NCBI GenBank assembly: GCA_963814805.1
Contig: CAWFER010000025.1
Location: 1 to 64,000 of the forward strand
Origin: AP-15 sp963814805
Lineage (GTDB): Bacteria > Pseudomonadota > Alphaproteobacteria > ATCC43930 > CGMCC-115725
Length of the DNA stretch: 64,000 nucleotides
Direction: 5' to 3'
Part shown: positions 24,800-33,732 of the stretch, piece by piece
Layout: each line of letters starts with the position of its first letter
Numbering within the stretch: the first letter of the stretch is position 1
The notes under the pieces: model-generated
Databases searched by the model: none
Seen by the model: the letters and a program-made list of their open reading frames with translations, nothing else
What the model was told of the DNA's origin: nothing
Made by a program: the position numbers and the translations under genes

Positions 24800-25339
24800 C
24801 TAGACCGACAGCTGGCGCTCGAGGTCGCTGCGCCAGTCGTTGAACGGCCGATAGCCCGGCTGGGCTTCGCAGAATGCCTTGGTGTCGTCGTAGATTTCCG
24901 CCGCCGGGCGGGTGAGGTCGATCGGCTGGCGCGCCGGCTGCGGGATGTACCAGGGCGTATCGACAAAGACCTCGACCCGGTTGCCCTCAGGATCGCGGAA
25001 ATAGACCGACCAGGCGATGCCGTGGTGGATCGGGTCGATGTCGCTGACCGGCGCCGATTTGAGCCGCTGGTGGAACGCCTTCAGCTCGTCGAGCGAACCG
25101 AGCCGGAACGACAGCTGGTTCAGGATACGGTCGGGGAGCCCCTCCGGCCGTCCGGTCGCCAGCACGATCTGGTGATGGTCCTTGGGATCGCGGCTGAGAA
25201 ACGTCAATTCGGCGTTGCGGACCGAGCCCCGGTCGGTCACGGCAAACCCCATGACATCGCGGTAGAACGCGACCATCGGTTCGAGGTCGCGCACGAACAG
25301 CCCGACATGGCTCAGCTGGAGATTGATCTGCGGCTCCAT
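24800..25339 (-). CDS. VOC-family protein, extradiol-dioxygenase-like
   Basis: A second VOC protein, 179 residues, with LSHVGLFVRDLEPMVAFYRDVMGF at the start and a metal-binding region IHHGIAWSVYFRDPEGNRVEVFVDTPW. The placement of His, His and Glu matches catechol 2,3-dioxygenase-like members. The C-terminal tail (FCEAQPGYRPFNDWR) is an extension beyond the core fold. Only 18 bases separate its stop from that of the convergent VOC gene. With the other genes of 20.5-27.8 kb it suggests breakdown of an aromatic or similar compound. Confidence 0.86.
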   Translation of the reverse strand: MEPQINLQLSHVGLFVRDLEPMVAFYRDVMGFAVTDRGSVRNAELTFLSRDPKDHHQIVLATGRPEGLPDRILNQLSFRLGSLDELKAFHQRLKSAPVSDIDPIHHGIAWSVYFRDPEGNRVEVFVDTPWYIPQPARQPIDLTRPAAEIYDDTKAFCEAQPGYRPFNDWRSDLERQLSV

Positions 25340-25412
25340 GACGATACTCCTCCGATTGGCTCACAAGCGCTGATTATGTCCCGCGCCGCGCGGCGTATCC
25401 ATCCTCGCTGCG

Positions 25413-25652
25413 TCATTGCACCCGGCGGAGCCCCAAATCGGTCAGACACCCGCCCATCGGGCCGGTCTGGTCGGCGCTTTTTTTCCGGTCCTGGCAGGCC
25501 GCGACGACGGCGGCGAATTCGGCCCTGGTCGGCGGCTTTCCCTTGGGTGTCTGCCAATCGTTCAGCTCGGACGACACCCCCGGCGGGGTGATCCGGTCCG
25601 TCGTCACATACGCCGCCAAGCCCAGCAGCAGCAACAGAACCACCCCCCGCAT
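25413..25652 (-). CDS. Small membrane-anchored hypothetical protein
   Basis: A 79-residue protein starting MRGVVLLLLLGLAAYV, a single N-terminal anchor or signal segment. A polar tail follows with two cysteines (VVAACQDRKK and GGCLTD) that could form a disulfide in the periplasm. ATG 25652 is chosen because it places the hydrophobic run at the N-terminus; the frame opens 39 bases earlier. I recognise no family. It is located between a VOC gene and a carboxylesterase. Confidence 0.45.
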   Translation of the reverse strand: MRGVVLLLLLGLAAYVTTDRITPPGVSSELNDWQTPKGKPPTRAEFAAVVAACQDRKKSADQTGPMGGCLTDLGLRRVQ

Positions 25653-25763
25653 CGAGCACCCCGCGCTCCGACCAATGCCCACACTCAACACTAGCGGGCA
25701 GCGCCAGCCGGCGCCACCCTTTCGCTGCGAGCGTGCGGCAAGCCTATCCGCGGCAGCGGCGGG

Positions 25764-27346
25764 CTAGGCTTGAACGGCGCGGGTCCACAGCAGGCGCGCG
25801 TCGTGGTCGGGATCGCGCGCAACATGGCACTCGTTATCAAAGATCATCGTCGCGCGCTCCGGCGTGGCGTAGGCCGGCCAGGCCGGGAGCGCCGGGTTAT
25901 CTGGGCTGCCGTTGCGGGCGAAGGCGATCCAAGTGGCGCTGACCCGCGCCGCCAGCTCGCGCGCGCCGGGGGCGCCGGCGGTCGTGTCCGGCACGTCGGG
26001 GTTGTCGAAGACAAACGGCAGATCCATCGCGTGATGCGCCTTCATGCGGCTGTCATGCGCCGGGCTCTGCCAGTCGAGCGAGTACATGTAGACTGGCGCC
26101 CGGCCCGGCCGCGCCGCATAGCGCTCGGCCAGGAGCACGCTGCGAACCCAGAAATTCGAGCCGGTCAACGCCGCGATCAGCCGGTCGGCCGGGCTCGCCT
26201 GCGGCATTAGGGAGCGATAGGCGGCGAGCACTGCCTCGGCCTCGGCGCCGGCCACGACGCTCACCCGCTGGCGCAGTTCCGCTTCGCTCAGGGTGCGGTT
26301 CCATACCGCATCGTCGTCGGCGAGGAAAAAGGCGCTTTCCTCTTTCGCGCCGCCGACCATCAGCGGGATGCCGTCGGCGAGCGCCGGCGCCCCGGGCTCG
26401 GCCGGGTGCTGCGGCAGGTCGACGCCGTCAACCACCGGGCCGAAATCGTAGCGGTCGAGCAATGGCCAGCGCGAGCGGCCGACGGCGCGCGCAGCGGGTG
26501 CGATCGCCGCCAACACTTGCGCAGGCGCCAGGGTCTGCAACCGCTGGCGCTGGCCGCGGCCGAGCCCCAATTCCTTCAACACCGCCTCGGCGAGCGCCGT
26601 CGCCCGCTCGGCGGTCGACACCCGGATCGCCGCCCCGCTCTGGATCACGGCGCGGTGAAACAGGCCGCGCGCCTGCGGCATCGCCAGCAACACGCTGACC
26701 TTGCCGCCGCCACCCGACTCGCCAAAGATCGTAACCTTGCCGGGATCGCCGCCAAACCCGGCGATGTTGCTTTGCACCCAGCGTAGCGCCGCGACGATGT
26801 CGAGCATCCCGGCATTGCCCGAATGCGCCCATTGCGGCCCGCCGATATCTGCGAGATGCAGAAAGCCGAATATGTTGAGGCGGTGGTTGACGTTGACCAC
26901 GACGACATCGCCGCGTCGCGCCAGATTGGCGCCGTCGGTGACCGCGCGGTTGCCAGAGCCGTAGGCAAAGGCGCCGCCATGCAGCCACACCATGACCGGC
27001 CGCTTGCCCGCGTCGAGACCGGGCGTCCACACATTGAAGTCAGGCAGTCTTCGTCCTCGGGCATCGTGTCGGCCGGGCCGAGCAAGGTTTCGAGCGCCGC
27101 GCGCCGCTTTGGCCGATTGGGCAGCTGCCACGCCCGCGCGCCATAGGCGAGCGCGCCGCGCACCCCGGCCCAGGACGCCGGCGACTGCGGCGGCATAAAG
27201 CGGTTGCCGCCGGCGGTCGAGGCCCCATAGGGGACGCCCTTGAACGAATAGACGCCGGCCTGGCGCGCGCCGCGCAATCTACCCGAGGCGGTCTCGACCA
27301 CCGCCGCCAGACCCGCATCCGCCGCGGCGATTTCGTTGGCCATCAT
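25764..27346 (-). pseudogene. Carboxylesterase type B, frameshifted
   Basis: Alpha/beta-hydrolase carboxylesterase. The N-terminal part is in one frame (ASGRLRGARQAGVYSFKGVP to MPEDEDCL) and the rest is in another from FNVWTPGLDAGKRPVMVWLHGG. EDCL-x-FNVWTP is one continuous family motif, so one base is missing near 27036-27043. The oxyanion loop is HGGAFAYGSG, the nucleophile Ser is in FGESGGGG (usually GESAGG), and the catalytic His region is KAHHAMDLPFVFDNP. Corrected length is about 526 residues, normal for the family. It may be an intact gene with a sequencing deletion. Confidence 0.8.
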
Positions 27347-27496
27347 CTACCCTCCCGCGATTCTACTCGAATTGCCGGCAGAGTAACGTTAATCGGCGCC
27401 GGCCAGAAGCTCCGACCTTGGCGCCCGACTTCCGCCGCCGGCTGGCCGTCGCTATGCTGGCGAGCGATGCAGCCGAGCCAGCACGGGATCATCGAC

Positions 27497-27820
27497 ATGG
27501 CCTTTTACGAACTGCGCCAATACAAGGTTCTGCCCGGCAAGATGGATGAATGGGTCAAGATCATGGAAGAGGAGATCATTCCCTTCCAGGTGTCGAAGGG
27601 CATGGTCATCTGCGGCAGCTTTCGCGGCGAGACCGACGATGGGGCCTATGTGTGGCTGCGCCGCTTTGAGAGCGAGGCCGAGCGCGAGGCGCTCTACAAG
27701 GCGGTTTACGACACCGACTACTGGAAGACCAAGATCGCGCCGCGGGTGCCCCTTTGTCTCGACCGCGCTGCAATCGCGGTGACCCGGATCATCCCAACCG
27801 CCAAATCCACCATGCGCTAA
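27497..27820 (+). CDS. NIPSNAP-family protein
   Basis: A 107-residue single-domain NIPSNAP protein of the dimeric alpha/beta barrel superfamily. It starts MAFYELRQYKVLPGKMDEWV and carries the family's YVWLRRFESEAEREALYKAVY. In bacteria these small proteins often sit in catabolic clusters and may bind small hydrophobic molecules; no activity is established. ATG 27497 is chosen because the family begins exactly there. It is divergent from the carboxylesterase, at the edge of the catabolic group. Confidence 0.88.
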   Translation: MAFYELRQYKVLPGKMDEWVKIMEEEIIPFQVSKGMVICGSFRGETDDGAYVWLRRFESEAEREALYKAVYDTDYWKTKIAPRVPLCLDRAAIAVTRIIPTAKSTMR

Positions 27821-28504
27821 GGAGCGCGCCTCTACCCCTCGCCTCGATCGCCGAACGCAAGCACCCCTCCGCCTCTCGTCATGTCCGCGACAACGGGCAT
27901 TCGGGGCGGGGATCGCGCGTGCGTCCCCACGACCCAGCCTGCGCCGGGGCGGCGAAGCGTGCGGTTTTGCAAGCCTGTCCTTTGGGCCGCCGGCGCTCGC
28001 TCATCCGGCGAACCATTCGGGGTCGGATCGTGCGGCTTCTAGCGGGCAAACCCGCCGGCTGAGACCGGCACGGCGCCCGCCGCTATCCCCTGGCGACCGG
28101 ACAAATCGGTCGGTTGAACGGGCGAGCGCAGCGCCGGCCCGGCGGCCGCCGGCGCGCGCACATAGCGGGCCAAAATCCCAGCGCCAGTTCGGTGCGTTGG
28201 CGAGCGCGACCTTGGCGGGCGTCGCCCCCCGGCCGAACCATGATTGTTGCTCCGAATTCGGCGGAATCGACCGATTGCTAGATGGTTAACTCTCATTAGA
28301 TGTGCGTCGTTAACTATATCTTATTATAGTTGCTATTTACTTCCTATGGATATACCAAGCTGGAAAACTCTCTCAGCGGATGTTTTACGTGTGGGAAGGC
28401 ATCTTCAGCCGCGAGGCTGGGCGGAGCGCCGCCGATCGACTTGCAGTCGCCCCCGCCGCCCCCGATGAAACGGCCCTTTCGGCCGCTTCCTCGTCGAACG
28501 CGGT
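27821..28504. other. Gene-free stretch with an AT-rich patch
   Basis: No convincing gene. From about 28260 to 28350 the sequence turns AT-rich (GTTAACTATATCTTATTATAG region). This stands out against the GC-rich surroundings and is a plausible promoter zone for the DUF5131 gene, or a trace of inserted DNA. No RNA gene was recognised. Confidence 0.4.
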
Positions 28505-29737
28505 ATGGCGCTGATGGGCGCCCGCGCCGAAAGTCGGCCGGGCGAGCGCTTCCTTTCGGGGTCTGCCGAGCAGCCTTCCGGGCAAGAGGCCGGTAGTTCG
28601 GCGCCGGCATGGTACGACGCCACATGGAATCCGATCGGCGGCTGCTCTGCGCTCAGCCCGGGCTGCGATCACTGCGAGGCGCTGACGAGCGTCGCCCGAC
28701 TCGCGCGCATGGCGGGCAAGGGCGGCGCGCGCTATGCCGGGCTAACCACGATGGGGAGCTCCGGTCTGCAATGGACCGGCGAAATTCGGGTGCGGACGGA
28801 TCTGTCCACCTGGCCGCTGCTGCAGCGTACCCCGCGGCGCATCCTGGTCGCGTCGATGTCGGACCTGTTCCACGAAAAGCTCTCGGTTGAAACCCTCGAT
28901 GCGCTGCATGCGGTGATCGCGGTCGCGCATTGGCATCGCTTCCTGGTGCTGACCAAGCGCGCCGAACGGATGCGCCGCTATTACGACGATCGGCAGACGC
29001 CCGATCGCATCGCCGAGGCGGTCGACCGGCTTGCGGCGGTGGTGCTGCCGGGCCTCGGCTCCACCCTGAGGGCCGGCCGGGAAGAGGCCGCCACGACCTC
29101 GCCCGCAGCGCGGGCGCGCGGCGGCGGCGTGCGGCAGCTATGGGCCGCCGGTCTGGCGCGACTGGGGTTGCGGGCCGCCGACCCGCACAACGGCCCCTCT
29201 CGCCCGGCTGGCCTCGAACCATGGCCATTGCCCAATCTGTGGGCGGGCGTTTCGGTCGAGGATCAGGAGCACGCGACCCGCATCGGCGAACTGCTGCAGA
29301 CGCCGGCCGCGTTGCGCTGGGTCGCCTTCGAGCCGCTGCTCGGGTTGGTGCGGCCCGATGCCGCGCCGGTCGACCGTGGCTATGTCGATGCGCTGTCCGG
29401 TGATCGTTATCTGCTCGACGGCCGCGGCCGCAGGATCGCGATCGGCGGGCCGGCGTGGCCGGCGCTCGATTGGGTCGTGGCCGGCGGCGAGACCGGCGCC
29501 GGGGTGCGGGCCACCGACCCCAGCTGGCTTCGCGAACTGCGCGATCGCTGCGCTGCAGCCGAGGTTCCGTTCTGGTTCAAGCAGTGGGGAGAGTGGGCGC
29601 CAGCACCTGAGGACGGGTTCGGCCGGCGGATGGTGCGCCTGGGCCGAGGCGCCTCGAGCCGTCTCCTCGACGGCCGCTGCTGGAACGAGCTGCCGCCGGC
29701 GATGCGGAGCGCGCGCACCCCCAGGCGCGGACGCTGA
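28505..29737 (+). CDS. DUF5131 (phage Gp37/Gp68-like) protein
   Basis: A 410-residue member of the phage Gp37/Gp68 family, whose biochemical role is not established. The signature DATWNPIGGCSALSPGCDHC (residues 38-57) carries Cys 47, 54 and 57. Further family blocks are RRILVASMSDLFHEKL, HRFLVLTKRAERM, NLWAGVSVEDQE, RWVAFEPLLG and WVVAGGETGAGVR, ending PFWFKQWGEW. The canonical NCYAE after the last Cys is here EALTS. A low-complexity insert lies around residues 180-235. The first 35 residues look non-conserved, so the true start may be later. No other phage genes are adjacent. Confidence 0.82.
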   Translation: MALMGARAESRPGERFLSGSAEQPSGQEAGSSAPAWYDATWNPIGGCSALSPGCDHCEALTSVARLARMAGKGGARYAGLTTMGSSGLQWTGEIRVRTDLSTWPLLQRTPRRILVASMSDLFHEKLSVETLDALHAVIAVAHWHRFLVLTKRAERMRRYYDDRQTPDRIAEAVDRLAAVVLPGLGSTLRAGREEAATTSPAARARGGGVRQLWAAGLARLGLRAADPHNGPSRPAGLEPWPLPNLWAGVSVEDQEHATRIGELLQTPAALRWVAFEPLLGLVRPDAAPVDRGYVDALSGDRYLLDGRGRRIAIGGPAWPALDWVVAGGETGAGVRATDPSWLRELRDRCAAAEVPFWFKQWGEWAPAPEDGFGRRMVRLGRGASSRLLDGRCWNELPPAMRSARTPRRGR

Positions 29738-29777
29738 TCGGCGCAGTCCCGCCCCGGCGATGGCCGGCTAAGAGTAT

Positions 29778-29802
29778 CTCGGCGGCCCCCCGCGTCGCCG
29801 AG
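29778..29802. terminator. Hairpin between convergent genes
   Basis: CTCGGCG (29778-29784) pairs with CGCCGAG (29796-29802) over an 11-base loop, between the convergent ends of the DUF5131 and EthD-like genes. There is no T-tract, so it may be only a weak or bidirectional terminator. Confidence 0.3.
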
Positions 29803-29816
29803 CCTGCGGTCGCGCG

Positions 29817-30485
29817 CTATTTGGGATGGATGCGTTGGTAGACGCCGGGCGAGCCCTCGTCATGACGCAGGTTCGGCGACATCCGCCGGGTCCACGGATT
29901 GCTGGCCCGGGCCCGGCTCCAGGCCTCGCTCTCGGGCACTTTGGCGTGCTCGAATTCGTAGAGGGTCAAGTATTTGGGCTGGCCCTCGACCGCAACATAG
30001 CGCCGCGCCGCGATGCAGCCCGGCACCGCCAGGTATCCCGGGATATAGACCGTGTTGTACCAGGCGTTAAACTCTTCCTCGACCGCGCTCGACACGTCGA
30101 TCCGCCCCATCTGCAGCACCGGCGCCATACCGGCCGTCTGCTCGATCGGATGGGTGTGCACCGGGAAGATTTGGCGGTAGGCGTTGCGCAGGAAGTTGCG
30201 GCCGATCCGGCTCGTCCCGGTCTTCTGGCGTTGCCCCGAGGGCTGGTATTTGAGGCTATCGAGATAGGCCGCGCTGCGCAGCACGTTGTGGTCCTCGAGC
30301 TCGTAGATCGCCAGGTATCGGGGGCCGCCCTTCAGCGCCCGATAGCGGCCGGCGCTCAAAAAGCCCGGGATCTGCAACAGCCGAGGAATATGCTCCTCGT
30401 CGTACCAGCGATTGAACTCGGCCTCGAACTCGGCGTCGATGTCGGTCCACACCATCAACAGCCCGGTCCCGCGCGTCTTGGCCAT
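29817..30485 (-). CDS. Tandem EthD/DUF4286-like dimeric alpha-beta barrel protein
   Basis: A 222-residue soluble protein with two similar halves. Each has an EFNRWYDEEHIPRLLQIPGF or EFNAWYNTVYIPGYLAVPG helix, followed by an Arg/Tyr-rich strand and a YLAIYELED or YLTLYEFEH strand. This pattern fits the ferredoxin-like EthD/DUF4286 group, often found near degradation genes. No catalytic residue is known for the group. The gene is isolated, with 84 bases before the OmpA-like gene on the same strand. Confidence 0.75.
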   Translation of the reverse strand: MAKTRGTGLLMVWTDIDAEFEAEFNRWYDEEHIPRLLQIPGFLSAGRYRALKGGPRYLAIYELEDHNVLRSAAYLDSLKYQPSGQRQKTGTSRIGRNFLRNAYRQIFPVHTHPIEQTAGMAPVLQMGRIDVSSAVEEEFNAWYNTVYIPGYLAVPGCIAARRYVAVEGQPKYLTLYEFEHAKVPESEAWSRARASNPWTRRMSPNLRHDEGSPGVYQRIHPK

Positions 30486-30569
30486 CGCCGTCTCCTCGAT
30501 TGCGCCAAAGCCGACGCCGACCCTAGCACGCGCGTGGGCCGGCGCAACGCAGGAAGGGTGGGTCCGGGC

Positions 30570-31025
30570 TCAGCGGTGCAGAATGACGTCGACCCGGCGA
30601 TTGAAGACGGACGGATCCTTTGATCCGGTCTGACCGATCGGCTGCTGCTGAACCATCGCGGCCGGGACGCCGTCCGCCTCGAGTTCGTCGGCGACGATCG
30701 AAGCGCGCGTCATCGCCAGATACTTGTTGGTTTGCACCGTGCCGGTGGCGCTCGCCCGCGCCTGGACGGTGATCGATTTGGCCCCGGTCGCCGTCGCCTT
30801 TTTGGCGATCTGCGCGATGATCGTCTTCGCCCGCGGCGACAGGTAGGCGCTGAATTCATCGAAATAGATCAGATAACGCGGCGTCTGCGCCCCGGTCGAA
30901 GCGGTGGCGGTCGTCGCCGCGCCGACAGCCGCGGCCGGCGGCGTCTGCGCCCCGGCCCCGGCCGGGAAGCCGAGCGCCGTCGCCAGCAATGCCGCCAAAA
31001 ACAACCTGCCTAACCCGGCAACCAT
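30570..31025 (-). CDS. OmpA-family periplasmic or outer-membrane protein
   Basis: A 151-residue exported protein. Residues 1-26 form a signal peptide (LFLAALLATALGFPAGAGAQ). An Ala/Thr linker follows, then an OmpA-like domain beginning RYLIYFDEFSAYLSP, with the typical helix and strand TNKYLAMTRASIVADEL and the end SVFNRRVDVILHR. The C-terminal Arg-Arg-Val-Asp corresponds to the conserved peptidoglycan-contact region. The protein lacks a beta-barrel and may be a free periplasmic peptidoglycan binder. Confidence 0.8.
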   Translation of the reverse strand: MVAGLGRLFLAALLATALGFPAGAGAQTPPAAAVGAATTATASTGAQTPRYLIYFDEFSAYLSPRAKTIIAQIAKKATATGAKSITVQARASATGTVQTNKYLAMTRASIVADELEADGVPAAMVQQQPIGQTGSKDPSVFNRRVDVILHR

Positions 31026-31176
31026 CGCATCCCCCGCTCACGAGCGCCGGCAGCGGCGCCGGGGACGAATGTATGCTGATTCTCCGGCTCCTTCGCAACC
31101 ACGCCGCGAAGGAGGCGGGCTCGGCGGCACGCTGCTGACGCCGCGCCGAGAACGGTCGCCGCGTCGCGGACCGGCC

Positions 31177-32082
31177 TCAGCGGCGCATTTGGCGATAGCG
31201 GGCCTCGATCGTCGCCGGCCCGTCGCTGGCGACGATGCCGCGGGCGGCGAGATCCAATAGATGAGCGTGGACCGATCTGGCGGCGGCGCGGCGCAGCCCC
31301 GGCTGCAGCCCGACATAGAGCCGGTCGACGATCGCCTCGATCCGCTCGGCGCCGGCGTCGAGGCAGTCGAGGATGCCGGCTTCGCGCCCGCGGCGATGGG
31401 CGATGAAGGCGCGGACATGGGCTTGCGGCTCGGTGATCGCCGGGCCGTGGGTCGGCCAGTAGACCGCATCGCGACGGCCGAGCAATTTGTCGAGCGAGGT
31501 CATATAGGCGCTCATGTCGCCGTCCGGCGGGGCGATCACGCTGGTGGACCAGCCCATGACATGGTCGCCGCTGAACAGCACGCCCTGGTCCGGCAACGCG
31601 AAACACAGATGGTTCGAGGTGTGGCCCGGCGTGTGCACCGCCTCGAAGCGCCAGCCTTTGCCGGCGATGATGTCACCGTCATGCACCGTCACCTCGGGCG
31701 AGAAATCCCAGTCGCCGCCCTCCTCGACCGCGGGATCGCCGCGCTTGCCGCCGGCGTGCGGGCCGAAGCCCCAAGTCGGAGCGCCGCTCGCCGCCTTGAC
31801 CGCGGCCGCCGCCGGCGAATGGTCGCGATGGGTGTGGGTCACCAGGATGTGGGAAATCTGCTCGCCGGCGAGACCGGAGAGCAAGGCTGCGACATGATCG
31901 TCGAGGTCGGGGCCGGGATCAATGACCGCGACCTCGCCGTCGCCGACGACGTAGGTGCCGGTGCCGCGGAAGGTGAACGGGCCCGGATTGCGCGCGACGA
32001 TGCGGCGGATCCCCGGCGCCACCCTCTCAAGCTGGCCGTATTCGAACGAAAACTCGCGGCGGAACGGGATCTCGACAGCCAT
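31177..32082 (-). CDS. MBL-fold metallo-hydrolase, LACTB2-like
   Basis: Zinc hydrolase of about 301 residues. The metal motif is ILVTHTHRDHSPAAAAV, with further ligands in HTPGHTSNHLCF and FSGDHVMGW. A C-terminal winged-helix-like extension (VGLQPGLRRAAARSVHAHL) is typical of LACTB2-type proteins, some of which are ribonucleases. ATG 32082 (MAVEIPFRREF) fits the family start; the longer frame to 32301 runs through a palindromic repeat and is rejected. Substrate unknown. Confidence 0.87.
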   Translation of the reverse strand: MAVEIPFRREFSFEYGQLERVAPGIRRIVARNPGPFTFRGTGTYVVGDGEVAVIDPGPDLDDHVAALLSGLAGEQISHILVTHTHRDHSPAAAAVKAASGAPTWGFGPHAGGKRGDPAVEEGGDWDFSPEVTVHDGDIIAGKGWRFEAVHTPGHTSNHLCFALPDQGVLFSGDHVMGWSTSVIAPPDGDMSAYMTSLDKLLGRRDAVYWPTHGPAITEPQAHVRAFIAHRRGREAGILDCLDAGAERIEAIVDRLYVGLQPGLRRAAARSVHAHLLDLAARGIVASDGPATIEARYRQMRR

Positions 32083-32180
32083 TTGCAAAGCTAACACGAG
32101 ATGCCCGCGCTTGTCCCTGTTTGCGCAAGCGAGGCTGGCAGCTTGGCAAGGGGGCAGGACATCCGAAACGCACATTAACC

Positions 32181-32267
32181 CGTCATCACCAGGCTTGACC
32201 CGGTGATCCACGACCTCTTCTGTGGCGCCGGGAGCCGTGGATGGCCGGGACAATCCCGGCCAAGACG
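32181..32267. repeat. Palindromic intergenic element (REP-like)
   Basis: Left half: CGTCATCACCAGGCTTGACC then CGGTGATCCACG. Right half: CCGTGGATGGCCGGGACAAT then CCCGGCCAAGACG. Each half is itself a hairpin (CACC...GGTG and GGCCGGGA...TCCCGGCC), and the outer ends are near-complementary (CGTC/GACG). This shape and wording match short repeats scattered between genes in many alphaproteobacteria. Only one copy is in the window. Confidence 0.65.
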
Positions 32268-32330
32268 ATTTTTGTGCGGCGCGACTGCCGCGAGCCCCCA
32301 CAGCTCCGCGTGCGGGAAGGAGCCGTTGCG

Positions 32331-32576
32331 ATGAAGATCAGCTTGGATATCGATTGCACGCCGGAAGAGGCGCGCAAATTCTTCGGGCTGCCCGATCTGC
32401 AGCCGCTGCAGCAGGCGCTCCTAAAAGAAGTGCAGGAGCGGACCACCGCCAACATCAAGGCGATGGACGCCAAGGCGATGATCGAGACCTGGCTGCCGGC
32501 GAGCTTAAAAGGGTTCGAGCAATTGCAGCAGATGTTGATGGCCGGAATGGCCGGCGCCTCCGGCCCGGAGAAATAG
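32331..32576 (+). CDS. DUF6489 family protein
   Basis: An 81-residue protein matching a small alphaproteobacterial family of unknown function. It starts MKISLDIDCTPEEARKFFGLPD and continues with a Gln/Glu-rich helix and the ETWLPASLKGFEQLQQMLM segment. A GGAAGGAG ribosome binding site precedes ATG 32331; the upstream part of the frame is rejected. The GNAT gene begins 3 bases after its stop, then the phosphatase gene overlaps, so the three form one transcription unit. Confidence 0.85.
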   Translation: MKISLDIDCTPEEARKFFGLPDLQPLQQALLKEVQERTTANIKAMDAKAMIETWLPASLKGFEQLQQMLMAGMAGASGPEK

Positions 32577-32578
32577 CA

Positions 32579-33127
32579 GTGTCGGTCTCGTTGCGGACCG
32601 CGCGCCTACTGCTGCGCCCTTGGCAGGACGAGGATTCGGCCGCCTTCGCGGCGATGTCGGCCGACCCTGCCGTCATGGAATTTCTGCGCCCGTTGGCCGA
32701 GCCGGGTGCGGCCGAAGCCGACGCGGCGCGGCTGCAAGCCCATTGGCGGCAACACGGCTTTGGCCGGTGGGTCGTCGAAATCCCCGGTGAGGCAAGCTTT
32801 ATCGGGTTGGTCGGGCTCGGCGCCGTCCCCTTTGAGGCGCACTTTACCCCGGCGGTGGAGGCCGCCTGGCGGCTCTCGCGTGCTCATTGGGGCCGCGGCT
32901 ACGCCAGCGAGGCGGCACAGGCGTCGCTCGATTACGGCTTCGCCGAACTCCGCCTCGCCGAGATCGTCGCGTTCACCGTTCCGGCAAATCTGCGCTCGCG
33001 CCGGGTCATGGAGCGGCTCGGCATGACCCGCCTGCCGCAAGATGATTTCGATCATCCGAACGTCCGCGAGGGTCCGCTGCGGCGGCATGTCCTCTACCGC
33101 CTGCCCAGACCCGGCGTGGCGCCGTGA
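32579..33127 (+). CDS. GNAT-family N-acetyltransferase (RimJ/RimL-like)
   Basis: Acetyl-CoA-dependent transferase of 182 residues. It starts at GTG 32579 with SVSLRTARLLLRPWQDED, the usual opening of RimJ/RimL-like members. Residues about 95-150 hold the acetyl-CoA region AWRLSRAHWGRGYASEAAQA, and FTVPANLRSRRVMERLGM is the conserved motif near the C-terminus. The substrate is unknown; such proteins modify ribosomal proteins or small amines. It is positioned between DUF6489 and the histidine phosphatase and overlaps the latter by 4 bases (GTGA). Confidence 0.88.
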   Translation: MSVSLRTARLLLRPWQDEDSAAFAAMSADPAVMEFLRPLAEPGAAEADAARLQAHWRQHGFGRWVVEIPGEASFIGLVGLGAVPFEAHFTPAVEAAWRLSRAHWGRGYASEAAQASLDYGFAELRLAEIVAFTVPANLRSRRVMERLGMTRLPQDDFDHPNVREGPLRRHVLYRLPRPGVAP

Positions 33128-33732
33128 CTATCCTGCTGGTCCGTCACGGCGAGACCCGGTGGAACCTCGAACGGCGCTATCAGGGCCGCTTTGATTCGCC
33201 GCTGAGCGAACGCGGCGTCGCCCAGGCGCGCGCCATCGGCCGGCTGCTGGCGACATTGCCCGAAGCCGCCGCGGCCTCGATTATCGCCAGCCCGCAGGGT
33301 CGCGCGCGGCGGACCGCCGAAATTATCCGCGAACAGCTCGGCCGGACGGACCAGCTGCTGATTGACGACCGGCTGCGCGAGCTGTCGCTCGGCTCCTGGG
33401 ACGGGCTCACCTATGCCGAGATCGAGGCGCGCTCGCCCGGGATCTTTGCTGCCGACGGGAATCACGAATGGTATTTCCGCTCGCCAGATGGCGACAGCTA
33501 CGAGGCCTTCGCCGCGCGGATCGGCGAATGGCTAGCCGAGCAGGATCAAGCGGCGGCAATCATCGTGGTGGCGCACGGGCTGGTCAGCCGCATGCTGCGC
33601 GGATTTTGCGCCGGCTTGCCGCGCCCGGTGGCGCTTGGGCTGCCGGCGCCGCAGGATCGGGTGTTCCGCCTCGGGGCCGGCGCGATCGACGAGCTCGCCG
33701 CGCCTGCATTCAACGCGGACGAGCGCGGCTAA
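33124..33732 (+). CDS. Histidine phosphatase family protein (phosphoglycerate mutase-like)
   Basis: A 202-residue phosphatase with the phosphohistidine motif LVRHGETRWNLERRYQG at the N-terminus, DRLRELSLGSWDGLTYAEIE in the middle and the second catalytic His in IIVVAHGLVSRML. The fold includes GpmB-like phosphatases and CobC; neither role is supported by neighbours. It starts at GTG 33124, overlapping the GNAT stop. Its own stop overlaps the convergent meaB stop by four bases. Confidence 0.88.
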   Translation: MTILLVRHGETRWNLERRYQGRFDSPLSERGVAQARAIGRLLATLPEAAAASIIASPQGRARRTAEIIREQLGRTDQLLIDDRLRELSLGSWDGLTYAEIEARSPGIFAADGNHEWYFRSPDGDSYEAFAARIGEWLAEQDQAAAIIVVAHGLVSRMLRGFCAGLPRPVALGLPAPQDRVFRLGAGAIDELAAPAFNADERG

